Origin: an uncultured Desulfobulbus sp.
Lineage (GTDB): Bacteria; Desulfobacterota; Desulfobulbia; Desulfobulbales; Desulfobulbaceae
Assembly: GCA_946539945.1 (NCBI GenBank)
Contig: CAMNHX010000057.1
Span: 1 to 8,067 of the forward strand
Direction of reading: 5' to 3'
DNA length: 8,067 bases
A model generated the notes under the pieces. That model saw only the letters and a program-made list of their open reading frames with translations, ran no database searches and had not been told where the DNA came from. This document shows positions 1-7,219 of this stretch, piece after piece. A program made the translations under genes and the position numbers. Each line of letters opens with the position of its first letter. The stretch's first letter is position 1.

Positions 1-2
1 CC

Positions 3-1460
<1,458 letters not shown>

Positions 1461-1478
1461 GCCAGTCTCCCCTGCTTG

Positions 1479-1632
1479 AGAACCTGTTCATATTACTCCG
1501 GCAATAAATAATCGGGAAAAAGCCACAGCCTTGCTCGCCTCTGGGCGTGTATCTCCCTCATTTTGGGAGTTTGACCGTCCCATTATCAAGTTGCCGGAGT
1601 AATAACAAAAAAAGAGATCTTGAACAGGTTCT
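1479..1632. repeat. MITE-like palindromic element, nested inverted repeats
   Basis: Two exact inverted-repeat pairs are nested here. The outer pair is AGAACCTGTTCA (1479-1490) with TGAACAGGTTCT (1621-1632). The inner pair is TATTACTCCGGCAA (1491-1504) with its reverse complement at 1591-1604. The arms are contiguous on the left, but on the right 16 extra A-rich bases (1605-1620) separate them, as if the left arm had lost 16 nt. Further inwards the arms still match weakly (ATAAT and GGGA blocks), and CTCCC/GGGAG forms a small hairpin at 1553-1569. If the ends are set at 1480 and 1631, the flanking trinucleotide TGA occurs on both sides (1477-1479, 1632-1634), which would fit a 3-bp TNA target duplication as in some IS5-family elements. 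That family link is inference. It has no plausible coding capacity, so a non-autonomous element or a deleted IS is the best reading. Confidence 0.6.
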
Positions 1633-1839
1633 GAAGCCGGTGGGCAATCCGCCCTTTCCCCGGAGCGCATCGAGAAGCTGGCCGACGCACCCGAATTGAG
1701 GCGTCCGGGGCGGATTGCGGGAACCCGGGAACTGGTCATTCGGAAATATCCCTACATTGTTCCGTACCGGGTGCAGGACGATGAGGTGCATATTCTTCGT
1801 GTGTTTCATGCCCGGCAAAAAACGCCCGAAACGTGGTGA
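1633..1839 (+). pseudogene. RelE/ParE-type toxin, C-terminal remnant
   Basis: The frame ending in TGA at 1837-1839 encodes 68 residues that match the C-terminal half of RelE/ParE-superfamily toxins: IEKLADAPELRRPGRI, then GTRELVIRKYPYIVPYRV, then VHILRVFHARQK. The order, a helix followed by the PGR..GTREL turn and two beta strands ending in the ILR.FHARQ motif, is that of ParE-like proteins, which are normally about 95-100 residues. The N-terminal third is missing. An in-frame stop at 1621-1623 closes the frame inside the palindromic element, and no start codon with a ribosome site precedes it. No antitoxin gene is present upstream, where clpB ends at 1460. The gene was therefore probably truncated when the element at 1479-1632 inserted or recombined here, and it should be inactive. 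It lies 39 nt upstream of the restriction-modification gene. Confidence 0.82.
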
Positions 1840-1868
1840 CGGAAGGAATGAAATACGCCGCCTCTTTT

Positions 1869-1874
1869 GGAGGG
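1869..1874 (+). promoter_or_regulatory. Shine-Dalgarno site that fixes the start of the RM gene
   Basis: GGAGGG ends 4 nt before ATG at 1879. The frame is open further upstream to a TTG at 1867, but that codon overlaps this site, so ATG 1879 is the likely start. Confidence 0.8.
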
Positions 1875-1878
1875 CAAC

Positions 1879-4800
1879 ATGGCAAGCGGAATTGAAAAAG
1901 GCTATGAACTCATTGCCAGACGCCGCCCGCACTGGACCAATGAAGAGGAAGTGCGCCATGCCTGGATGAAAGGGCTGGAAGAGGCCCTGCGGATCGACCT
2001 GGACGCTGAACGGGCCAGGCGGGACTCCAGCTACAACAACGTCGTCATCGAGTTCAAAGGTCCCGGCCTGTTCAAAGGCAGCGAAAGTAGCCCCAAATTC
2101 AGGGAGGCGATGGAGGAACGCCTGCTCAAATACATCCAGCGGCTGGCCCGGGAACAGGGACTGGACGAGCAGGAGTATATCGGCATTGCCATTGACGGCG
2201 ATCATCTGGCCTTTGCGCAGGTTCGAAACGGTGTGTTGAAGCACCAGCATCTGCTGCCCTTTTCCCCCATTTCCTTCCAAATGGCGGTTGACGCGCTACG
2301 GGCGGGCTTTCGCCGCGCCATCACGGCGGCCAATCTGGCGGAAGACTTTGGGCACGATTCCGTCACCGGGCGCACTGTGATGCAGACCCTGTCCGATGCG
2401 CTGGGTGAGTCTCTGAACAAGGTGGGACAATGCAAGGCAGGAATGCTGTTTGAAGAGTGGGTACTGCTGTACGGACAGGTTGCGGACCTGAACCGACAGC
2501 AGAAGAACAAGATCAACGGCACGCTGGGCTTTACCTTCAATGGACCGGACAATCTGCAACTGCCCGCGAAGTTGTGTGTGGCTCACACCTTCCATTCGCT
2601 GCTCATGAAACTGCTGGCGGCTGAACTGGTGGCCGCGCACGGTCTGGCCTCAAGCTCGTCTCTTATTCATGATCTGCTTGCCCTGGAACAGGACGTGGCG
2701 TTTACCACCGCTTTACGCCGGGACCTGGAGCAAGGCGCTTTTTTCAATGCCGTGGGGCTGCGCGGCTTTGTCGAGGAAGTCTTGTTCAGTTGGTATCTGG
2801 ATGCGGCGGACTCTTCACCGTCCTGTCGCGCCTCATTGTGTCGCGCCCTTCGTCTGCTGTTGGCCCGCTTGGCGGTCTATCGCTTTGACGCAGTGCAAAA
2901 ATCGGGGCGCTCACGCGACGTGCTGCGCGACTTTTATCAAAATTTGGTGCCGGAGGGGCTGCGCAAAAGTCTCGGCGAATTTTACACACCGGACTGGCTG
3001 GTCGAACATAGCGTCAACAAACTCGACTATGACAGCGATCATTGGCTGACAGCGCGGATTCTTGACCCGACCTGCGGCTCCGGCTCCTTCTTGCTGGAAG
3101 TCATCGAGAGGAAGCGGCGTGCGGCTACGGATGCCGGGTGGCCCGCATCGCGCCTTCTGGATATGCTGCTGGAGACGGTCTGGGGCTTTGACATCAACCC
3201 CTTGGCCGTGCAAAGCTCCCGCGTCAATTTTCTCATCGCCGTGTCCGACCTTCTGCGGGAATGCAAGGGGAAGAATGTGGAAATTCCGGTCTTGCTGGCT
3301 GATGCCATCTATTCGCCGGCCACTTCGCCTGGAGGCGATCAGGAGATCGTCACCTATCGAATCGGCAACGCCCAGGCGGAACTGCATGTGACACTGCCCG
3401 CAAAATTGGTGCAAAACCGCGTCCTACTCAATCAGGTCTTTCACTGCATGGACTGCGGCGTTCAGGAAAACAGGGAATATTCGTCGGTGGCCGCAAGCAT
3501 GGCGCAAGACCGGATTTTGACGCGGGAACAAGCGGCTGGCTGGCAGGAGCCGCTCAAGCAAACCTATGATCAGGTGCTGGCGCTCCACAACAAAAACTGG
3601 AATGGCATCTGGCTGTCTCTGATCCGGAATTTTTTCTGGTCCGTCACGGCGGGACAATTTGACGCCATTGTGGGCAATCCGCCTTGGGTTCGCTGGTCCA
3701 ACCTGCCGGAAGCCTACAGAAACCGCGCAAAATCGACCTGCGAACAGTACGACATCTTTTCCGAAACCAAATTTCACGGCGGCAACGAACTGGACATCTC
3801 CGCCCTCATCACCTACACGACAGCCGACAAGTGGCTTGCCGCAGGCGGACGTCTGGTCTTCGTCATCACGCAAACAGTTTTTCAATCCCCATCTTCGCAA
3901 GGGTTCCGCCGCTTCCGCATCAATGCCTCGGATTGCCTCGTTCCCCTGTCCGTTGACGACCTGAAAGCGCTGAAACCTTTTCCTGGAGCGGCCAATAAAA
4001 CCGCAGTGGCCCTGTTCGCCAAAAAACGCCAAGCCAAACCAAACTATCCGCTGGAATATACCGTCTGGCTGGGCAAAGCGCGGCAAAGGCAAAAGGGGCG
4101 CGGAGATAAGGAGAAGCGAATGCAGGCCATTGACGCCTCGTTGCCCTACGGCGAGGTTCTCAAACTGGTTCAGCGGACGCCCATGGAAGCGAACCCGGTC
4201 ACTGCCGAAATGGCGGGAGCGCCGTGGGCGGTCATGCGGCCCGGCCATTTCGCGAGTTGCAAAAGCCTTTTTGGAGCATCAACGTGGATCAATGGCCGCA
4301 AAGGCATCACTACTGATCTGAATGGAGTCTATTTTGTCGAGGTCGTCGATGTCAACGAAAGGGATTGCGCGGTGAAGATCCGCACCCGCCCGCAGGAAGG
4401 CAAAACCGAATTGGGCAAGCCCAGAGAGTTTTGGATTGAGGCGGACAGTCTGTATCCTTTGGCCAAAGGAGCAGGTGATCTGTGCGCCTGCGGATTTTTC
4501 CCGGAAAAACCGTTATACACCCTTGTCCCCAATACAGGCATCGATCAGAACTCCCTGACCGCCGCAGCCGCCCGCTTCACGGTGCGCTCCCTTCCCAAAA
4601 CCTATCAGTACTTCCACGCGCACAAGAATTTTCTGCTGGCTCGCTCAACGTACAGAACCCGGATGAAGGGAGCGCCCTTTTTCGCCATCTACAATGTCGG
4701 AGCCTACACCTTCGCCCCTTACAAGGTGCTTTGGGCAGAAATGACGGGCAATTTCGTCGCCGCCGTCGCCTCTTCCGGCACAGTGCCCGGATGCGGCAAG

Positions 4801-5133
4801 CGCGTATATGTTCCTGATCACAAGCTCTACTTCGTCGCTTTTAACGAGGCGGAACCGGCCTATTTTCTCTGCGGACTCCTCCACGCCGAACTGGTCAAGG
4901 AAATGATTGAATCGCATCTCGTTGCCACCAATATGGGAGATATTTTCAAACATATCAACCTGCCGGAATTTCAGCGGAAAAACCCGGAGCATCTGGAGTT
5001 GGCCGCGCTGGTGCGGCAGGCGCACGGAGAAAAGGAGTCAGACAAGCGGGATCGGCTGGTGGCGAAGGTGCGGGAACGGGCCGGAAAGCTGATCGATGCG
5101 GAAATTGTCAGACGACGGAGAGGCATGTCCTGA
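1879..5133 (+). CDS. Type IIG-like restriction-modification enzyme (nuclease plus N6-adenine methyltransferase)
   Basis: This 1084-residue protein has the layout of single-chain type IIG enzymes, in which one polypeptide both methylates adenine using S-adenosylmethionine and cuts DNA. Near the N-terminus a PD-(D/E)XK-like site is seen: D49, then VVIEFKG with E58 and K60. A mostly helical linker follows to about residue 350. The methyltransferase core has LGEFYTPDWL (365-374), motif I DPTCGSGSF (396-404), the acidic loop WGFDINP (435-441), catalytic motif IV NPPW (600-603) and GGRLVFVIT (656-664). The C-terminal ~400 residues lack familiar motifs and are the likely target-recognition region. 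Motif order I then IV then recognition domain is that of gamma-class amino-methyltransferases. The length suits the family and no frameshift or long homopolymer tract is seen. No separate HsdS, HsdR, BREX or DISARM genes are in the window. The alternative is an orphan methyltransferase whose N-domain no longer cuts. The recognition sequence cannot be read from the protein. Confidence 0.92.
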   Translation: MASGIEKGYELIARRRPHWTNEEEVRHAWMKGLEEALRIDLDAERARRDSSYNNVVIEFKGPGLFKGSESSPKFREAMEERLLKYIQRLAREQGLDEQEYIGIAIDGDHLAFAQVRNGVLKHQHLLPFSPISFQMAVDALRAGFRRAITAANLAEDFGHDSVTGRTVMQTLSDALGESLNKVGQCKAGMLFEEWVLLYGQVADLNRQQKNKINGTLGFTFNGPDNLQLPAKLCVAHTFHSLLMKLLAAELVAAHGLASSSSLIHDLLALEQDVAFTTALRRDLEQGAFFNAVGLRGFVEEVLFSWYLDAADSSPSCRASLCRALRLLLARLAVYRFDAVQKSGRSRDVLRDFYQNLVPEGLRKSLGEFYTPDWLVEHSVNKLDYDSDHWLTARILDPTCGSGSFLLEVIERKRRAATDAGWPASRLLDMLLETVWGFDINPLAVQSSRVNFLIAVSDLLRECKGKNVEIPVLLADAIYSPATSPGGDQEIVTYRIGNAQAELHVTLPAKLVQNRVLLNQVFHCMDCGVQENREYSSVAASMAQDRILTREQAAGWQEPLKQTYDQVLALHNKNWNGIWLSLIRNFFWSVTAGQFDAIVGNPPWVRWSNLPEAYRNRAKSTCEQYDIFSETKFHGGNELDISALITYTTADKWLAAGGRLVFVITQTVFQSPSSQGFRRFRINASDCLVPLSVDDLKALKPFPGAANKTAVALFAKKRQAKPNYPLEYTVWLGKARQRQKGRGDKEKRMQAIDASLPYGEVLKLVQRTPMEANPVTAEMAGAPWAVMRPGHFASCKSLFGASTWINGRKGITTDLNGVYFVEVVDVNERDCAVKIRTRPQEGKTELGKPREFWIEADSLYPLAKGAGDLCACGFFPEKPLYTLVPNTGIDQNSLTAAAARFTVRSLPKTYQYFHAHKNFLLARSTYRTRMKGAPFFAIYNVGAYTFAPYKVLWAEMTGNFVAAVASSGTVPGCGKRVYVPDHKLYFVAFNEAEPAYFLCGLLHAELVKEMIESHLVATNMGDIFKHINLPEFQRKNPEHLELAALVRQAHGEKESDKRDRLVAKVRERAGKLIDAEIVRRRRGMS

Positions 5134-5195
5134 TTTATGCTGTCTTGCGTGAGATTTGTTGTTGCATTTTATATTTGATCAGGGTTTTGAGACAG

Positions 5196-5759
5196 ATGAA
5201 CCAGTCGAGAAAAAGACAACACAATACGTCATTGACCTCAACAAGCCGCTTTATCAGCCTGATTCTCCGGCATGAACCAGAGGTGATCGGCATTGCGCTG
5301 GATGAACACGGCTGGGCGGATGTGGAGGCCCTCATCGCCGGAGTCAACAGGACCCGTCCCCTGACCATAGCCATGCTGGAGGAAATCGTGCGGACGGATG
5401 CGAAACAGCGCTATTCCTTCAATGAAGACAAAACGCTCATCCGGGCGAATCAGGGCCATTCCATTCCGGTGGATGTTGAACTGAAAGAAGTGGTTCCTCC
5501 TGATATTCTGTATCACGGAACAGGAAAAAAGTTCAGCGCAGCCATTGACGTGCAAGGTCTTACTCCCAAATCCAGGCTCTATGTGCATCTGTCGGCTGAC
5601 ACGGACACCGCCAAAGCAGTGGGTTCCCGGCATGGAAGTCCGGTCATTTACGAAGTCAAGGCTCTGGAGATGGCGAAAAATGGGTATCGCTTCTTTTTTT
5701 CTGTCAACGGCATCTGGCTTACAAAAAAAGTGCCGCCTGAATATCTGCGTAAACTTTGA
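5196..5759 (+). CDS. kptA: RNA 2'-phosphotransferase (Tpt1/KptA family)
   Basis: KptA enzymes remove an internal RNA 2'-phosphate with NAD+, giving ADP-ribose 1''-2'' cyclic phosphate and nicotinamide. In eukaryotes this finishes tRNA splicing; the bacterial role is unsettled, and some bacterial and archaeal members also ADP-ribosylate 5'-phosphate ends of RNA or DNA. The 187-residue product shows the full family pattern: STSRFISLILRHEPE (15-29), LDEHGWADV (35-43), the N-lobe end with SFNED and IRANQGHS (74-89), then the NAD-binding lobe with DILYHGT (103-109), SRLYVHLSADTDTA (126-139), VGSRHGSPV (142-150) and NGIWLTKKVP (171-180). The conserved Arg and His residues (R25, H26, R83, H88, R127) are present, so it is probably active. 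ATG 5196 fits the family N-terminus; its ribosome site is weak (GAG at 5189-5191). It lies 62 nt after the RM gene on the same strand, without a terminator between, so co-transcription is likely. Its GC content looks lower than that of its neighbour. Confidence 0.95.
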   Translation: MNQSRKRQHNTSLTSTSRFISLILRHEPEVIGIALDEHGWADVEALIAGVNRTRPLTIAMLEEIVRTDAKQRYSFNEDKTLIRANQGHSIPVDVELKEVVPPDILYHGTGKKFSAAIDVQGLTPKSRLYVHLSADTDTAKAVGSRHGSPVIYEVKALEMAKNGYRFFFSVNGIWLTKKVPPEYLRKL

Positions 5760-6028
5760 AAAAAAAGCGGAAGAAGGCCACATCTCTTGAAAACAACACA
5801 CAGGACCAATATTTTCACACTTTCGTCCACTGCTGTCTCATAGGTTACGAGTGTTCTGATTTTCCATAAAAAAACAACCTGTTCTTACCTGGAAATGCAA
5901 TTTGGGCAGTTGGAAGTCCCGGTTCTTTCCACCGAAGCGGTGAAAGGAGTAAAAAGACACAGAGGAAATGCTCTATCCTGAAGGACGGGTTGTCGTGCTA
6001 CCTGGTCAGCAGGTTTGCACTTGGCATG
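5760..6028. other. Intergenic stretch with small hairpins and a possible decayed reading frame
   Basis: No convincing intact gene lies between kptA and the terminator. Several short potential stems are visible on the + strand: CACCG/CGGTG (5930-5942), TCC/GGA around 5976-5985, and a two-part stem GTGC/GCAC enclosing CCTG/CAGG (5995-6020). A promoter-like pair TTGAAA (5787-5792), a 17-nt spacer and TATTTT (5810-5815) could start a transcript ending at the terminator at 6066, about 245 nt long. An alternative reading is a decayed gene: from ATG 5896 a 28-residue frame looks protein-like and stops, and an overlapping frame from about 5965 (LYPEGRVVVLPGQQVCTWHE) continues in the same style up to the terminator hairpin. 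I recognise neither as a known RNA nor as a known protein. Confidence 0.35.
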
Positions 6029-6066
6029 AAAAAATCCCGGTAGCTCAAGGCTACCGGGATTTTTTT
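6029..6066. terminator. Bidirectional intrinsic terminator
   Basis: A perfect 16-bp stem (6029-6044 with 6050-6065) closes on a 5-nt loop TCAAG. The GC-rich part is CCCGGTAGC/GCTACCGGG, and A and T runs flank it, so a U-tract follows the hairpin whichever strand is read. It lies 18 nt beyond the rubrerythrin stop and would end that transcript. On the + strand it can stop read-through from kptA, 270 nt upstream. Confidence 0.93.
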
Positions 6067-6084
6067 CAAGAACCGCGATCAGGT

Positions 6085-6582
6085 TCAGTCAACCTGTACA
6101 AAAAGAGTGCCTTTGGAACCGCAAACCGGGCACTTGTCCGGGGCCTTGCCGAGTTCAATGTAGCCGCAGACCGGGCAGAGATAAAAGTCGCTCACGTCCA
6201 GATCCACGCCCTTTTTCACTGCCTCAAGCGCCTTCTTGTAGATGTTTGCGTGAACCTCTTCCGCGTCCAGGGCGAACTTGAACATGGTCTTGGCCTTGTG
6301 ATCCTCTGCCTTGGCCTGATCCAGCATGGGCGGATACATCTTGCTGAATTCAAAGGTTTCGCCATCAATCGCGCCTTGCAGATTTTCAGCTGTAGAAGCG
6401 ATCATGTCCAGCGCCTTCAAGTGACCTTCGGCATGGATGCGCTCCGCCTCTGCCGTGGTGCGGAACAACTTGGCGATATTCTTGAAACCATCCTTTTCCG
6501 CCCGCTTGGCAAAGGCGCGGTATTTCTGGTTGGCCTGGCTCTCACCGGCAAAGGCTTCCTTCAGATTGTCAACAGTACTCAT
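6085..6582 (-). CDS. rbr: Rubrerythrin
   Basis: Rubrerythrin is a cytoplasmic non-haem iron protein of anaerobes that reduces hydrogen peroxide to water with electrons passed on by a rubredoxin-like centre. The 165-residue product has a ferritin-like four-helix domain with the paired diiron motifs: E14 in AGES, E47-x2-H50 in EAERIHAEGH, E93 in KAEDHKA and E108-x2-H111 in DAEEVH. The C-terminal rubredoxin domain has four cysteines, C136-x2-C139 in LCPVCGY and C151-x2-C154 in KCPVCGS, with 11 residues between the pairs. All ligands expected for both centres are present. ATG 6582 is preceded by AAGGAG with a 6-nt gap; the frame is open further upstream, but the protein family begins at this Met. 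It is a single-gene unit with promoter, operator and terminator, and a Fur/PerR-like site upstream suggests peroxide or iron control. Confidence 0.97.
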   Translation of the reverse strand: MSTVDNLKEAFAGESQANQKYRAFAKRAEKDGFKNIAKLFRTTAEAERIHAEGHLKALDMIASTAENLQGAIDGETFEFSKMYPPMLDQAKAEDHKAKTMFKFALDAEEVHANIYKKALEAVKKGVDLDVSDFYLCPVCGYIELGKAPDKCPVCGSKGTLFVQVD

Positions 6583-6588
6583 AATGTG

Positions 6589-6594
6589 CTCCTT
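6589..6594 (-). promoter_or_regulatory. Shine-Dalgarno site of rubrerythrin
   Basis: AAGGAG on the - strand lies 6 nt before ATG 6582. It settles the start, since the frame extends upstream to about 6681 without another good ribosome site. Confidence 0.85.
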
Positions 6595-6658
6595 GGTGAA
6601 TAGGATGAATGTTTTTTCGCCGTTTGCTTGACGACCGGTGTTTCCCGGAACAGGTCTT

Positions 6659-6686
6659 ACTATAATCTCCCTTGTTTTCAAGGCAA
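6659..6686 (-). promoter_or_regulatory. Rubrerythrin promoter
   Basis: On the - strand, TTGCCT (6686-6681) and TATAGT (6664-6659) are 16 nt apart, a sigma-70-type arrangement. Transcription would start near 6652, giving a leader of about 70 nt before the ribosome site and ATG. The operator-like palindrome begins 4 nt upstream of the -35 box. Confidence 0.6.
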
Positions 6687-6690
6687 GAGC

Positions 6691-6713
6691 TTTTTAAGAA
6701 TAATTCTCAAAAA
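6691..6713. promoter_or_regulatory. Fur/PerR-like palindromic operator
   Basis: The core AGAATAATTCT (6697-6707) is a perfect palindrome about a central A. It extends through T5 and A5 runs to a 23-bp palindrome with a single mismatched pair (6696/6708). Read on the - strand the centre is TGAGAATTATTCTTA, which has the 7-1-7 form of Fur-family boxes (family pattern close to TGAAAATNATTTTCA). It sits just upstream of the rubrerythrin promoter, and rubrerythrin is a common PerR/Fur-family target in sulfate reducers. Which regulator binds is inference; the gene for it is not in the window. Confidence 0.7.
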
Positions 6714-6722
6714 GAGGATAAT

Positions 6723-6751
6723 TTGCTGAAATTATTGATAAATTCTATAAT
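6723..6751 (+). promoter_or_regulatory. Possible divergent promoter facing the IS remnant
   Basis: TTGCTG (6723-6728) and a consensus TATAAT (6746-6751) are 17 nt apart on the + strand. The pair lies 9 nt from the operator, on the side opposite the rubrerythrin promoter. No intact + strand gene follows, only the transposase remnant. A 6-bp stem ATTCCC/GGGAAT (6755-6775) lies at the expected transcript start. The DNA is AT-rich, so a chance match is possible. Confidence 0.4.
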
Positions 6752-6914
6752 TACATTCCCTTCATTTTGGGGAATCTTGCAAAATAGCCGACAGGCTGAA
6801 TTGTCGTGTTTGTAACTTGTTGATTTTTCACAATTTCACCTGAACGGAACAGCGGAAATGTGGAATTTTTCAGGATTCCCTTTTCACGGTTCTCTTTGTT
6901 CTTTGCCTGTCCTC
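6752..6914. other. AT-rich intergenic DNA, no gene seen
   Basis: No frame on either strand here looks like a recognisable protein, and none has a good ribosome site. Apart from the small stem at 6755-6775, a segment at 6822-6844 weakly resembles the reverse complement of the ISL3-type right end at 7144-7166 (about 14 of 23 positions), so it may be what is left of the left end. Confidence 0.4.
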
Positions 6915-7152
6915 GCTCCCACAAGTCAGCTTGAGCCGATGCAAAATGAAAGGGGCTGCGGCGTCCATCCGGCGGCATTGGGACGGGATTTTGCGATGGT
7001 TCAGTTCCGGGTTGAGCAAGGGTCTTCTGGAGGGGCTGAACAGCCTGATTCAGGCGGCCAAATCACGGGTGCACGGATACCGGAGGCCCAGGAACCTCGC
7101 CACCATGATCTCCCTCCTCGGCGCTAAACTCAATTTCTCTCTACCCACATGA
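6915..7152 (+). pseudogene. ISL3-family transposase, C-terminal remnant with frameshift
   Basis: From 6943 to the TGA at 7150 one frame encodes the typical tail of ISL3-family (DDE_Tnp_ISL3) transposases: AAASIRRHWDGILRWFSSGL, then LLEGLNSLIQAAKSRVHGYR, then NLATMISLLGAKLNFSLPT. The Glu of LLEGLNS (7030-7032) occupies the place of the last catalytic acidic residue. Just upstream, the expected preceding motif is seen in a different frame (SQLEPM, about 6924-6941), so a frameshift lies near 6940-6950. The rest of the transposase, normally about 400 residues, is absent, so the gene is dead. The stop codon falls inside the presumed right terminal repeat, as is usual in this family. Confidence 0.86.
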
Positions 7153-7166
7153 AACAGTGAGGAACC
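7144..7166 (+). mobile_element. Presumed right terminal inverted repeat of the ISL3-type element
   Basis: The 23 bp directly after the LPT codons start CCCACATGAAACAG and end GTGAGGAACC. This resembles ISL3-family right ends, which overlap the transposase stop and finish with a GAGCC- or GAACC-like terminus. No convincing left partner or 8-bp target duplication could be found. Confidence 0.5.
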
Positions 7167-7219
7167 TTTTTATTGCAAAACCTATGAAACGGCAGTGCCA
7201 TCCAATGCATCTTTTCCCC

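Noticed and set aside
1571..1605. TTGACC followed by TAATAA inside the palindromic element, as a promoter for the RM gene
   Set aside because: The spacing is 23 nt, too long for a sigma-70 promoter, and no better -10 lies at the right distance.
1558..2280. A 240-codon - strand frame opposite the toxin remnant and the start of the RM gene
   Set aside because: It overlaps two well-supported + strand coding stretches and resembles no protein I know; it is a shadow of GC-rich coding sequence.
3424..4248. A 274-codon - strand frame inside the RM gene
   Set aside because: Antisense shadow of the methyltransferase core; no recognisable domain and no ribosome site.
5145..5175. TTGCGT and TATATT ahead of kptA as a separate promoter
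   Set aside because: The spacer would be 19 nt and the region is AT-rich; too weak to annotate, though a separate kptA promoter cannot be excluded.
5968..6603. Long + strand frame of about 211 codons with a GAGGA-like site before its ATG
   Set aside because: It runs through the terminator hairpin and then antisense to the whole rubrerythrin gene, whose product is certain; only its first 20 or so codons are worth noting, as a possible decayed gene.
5876..6655. AACCTGTTC at 5876-5884 and GAACAGGT at 6648-6655, echoing the outer repeat of the 1479-1632 element in inverted orientation
   Set aside because: Only 8-9 bases are shared and the flanks do not continue the match, so chance is sufficient.
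6751..6978. A 75-codon - strand frame across the IS remnant
   Set aside because: It overlaps the transposase tail antisense, has no ribosome site and no recognisable motif.
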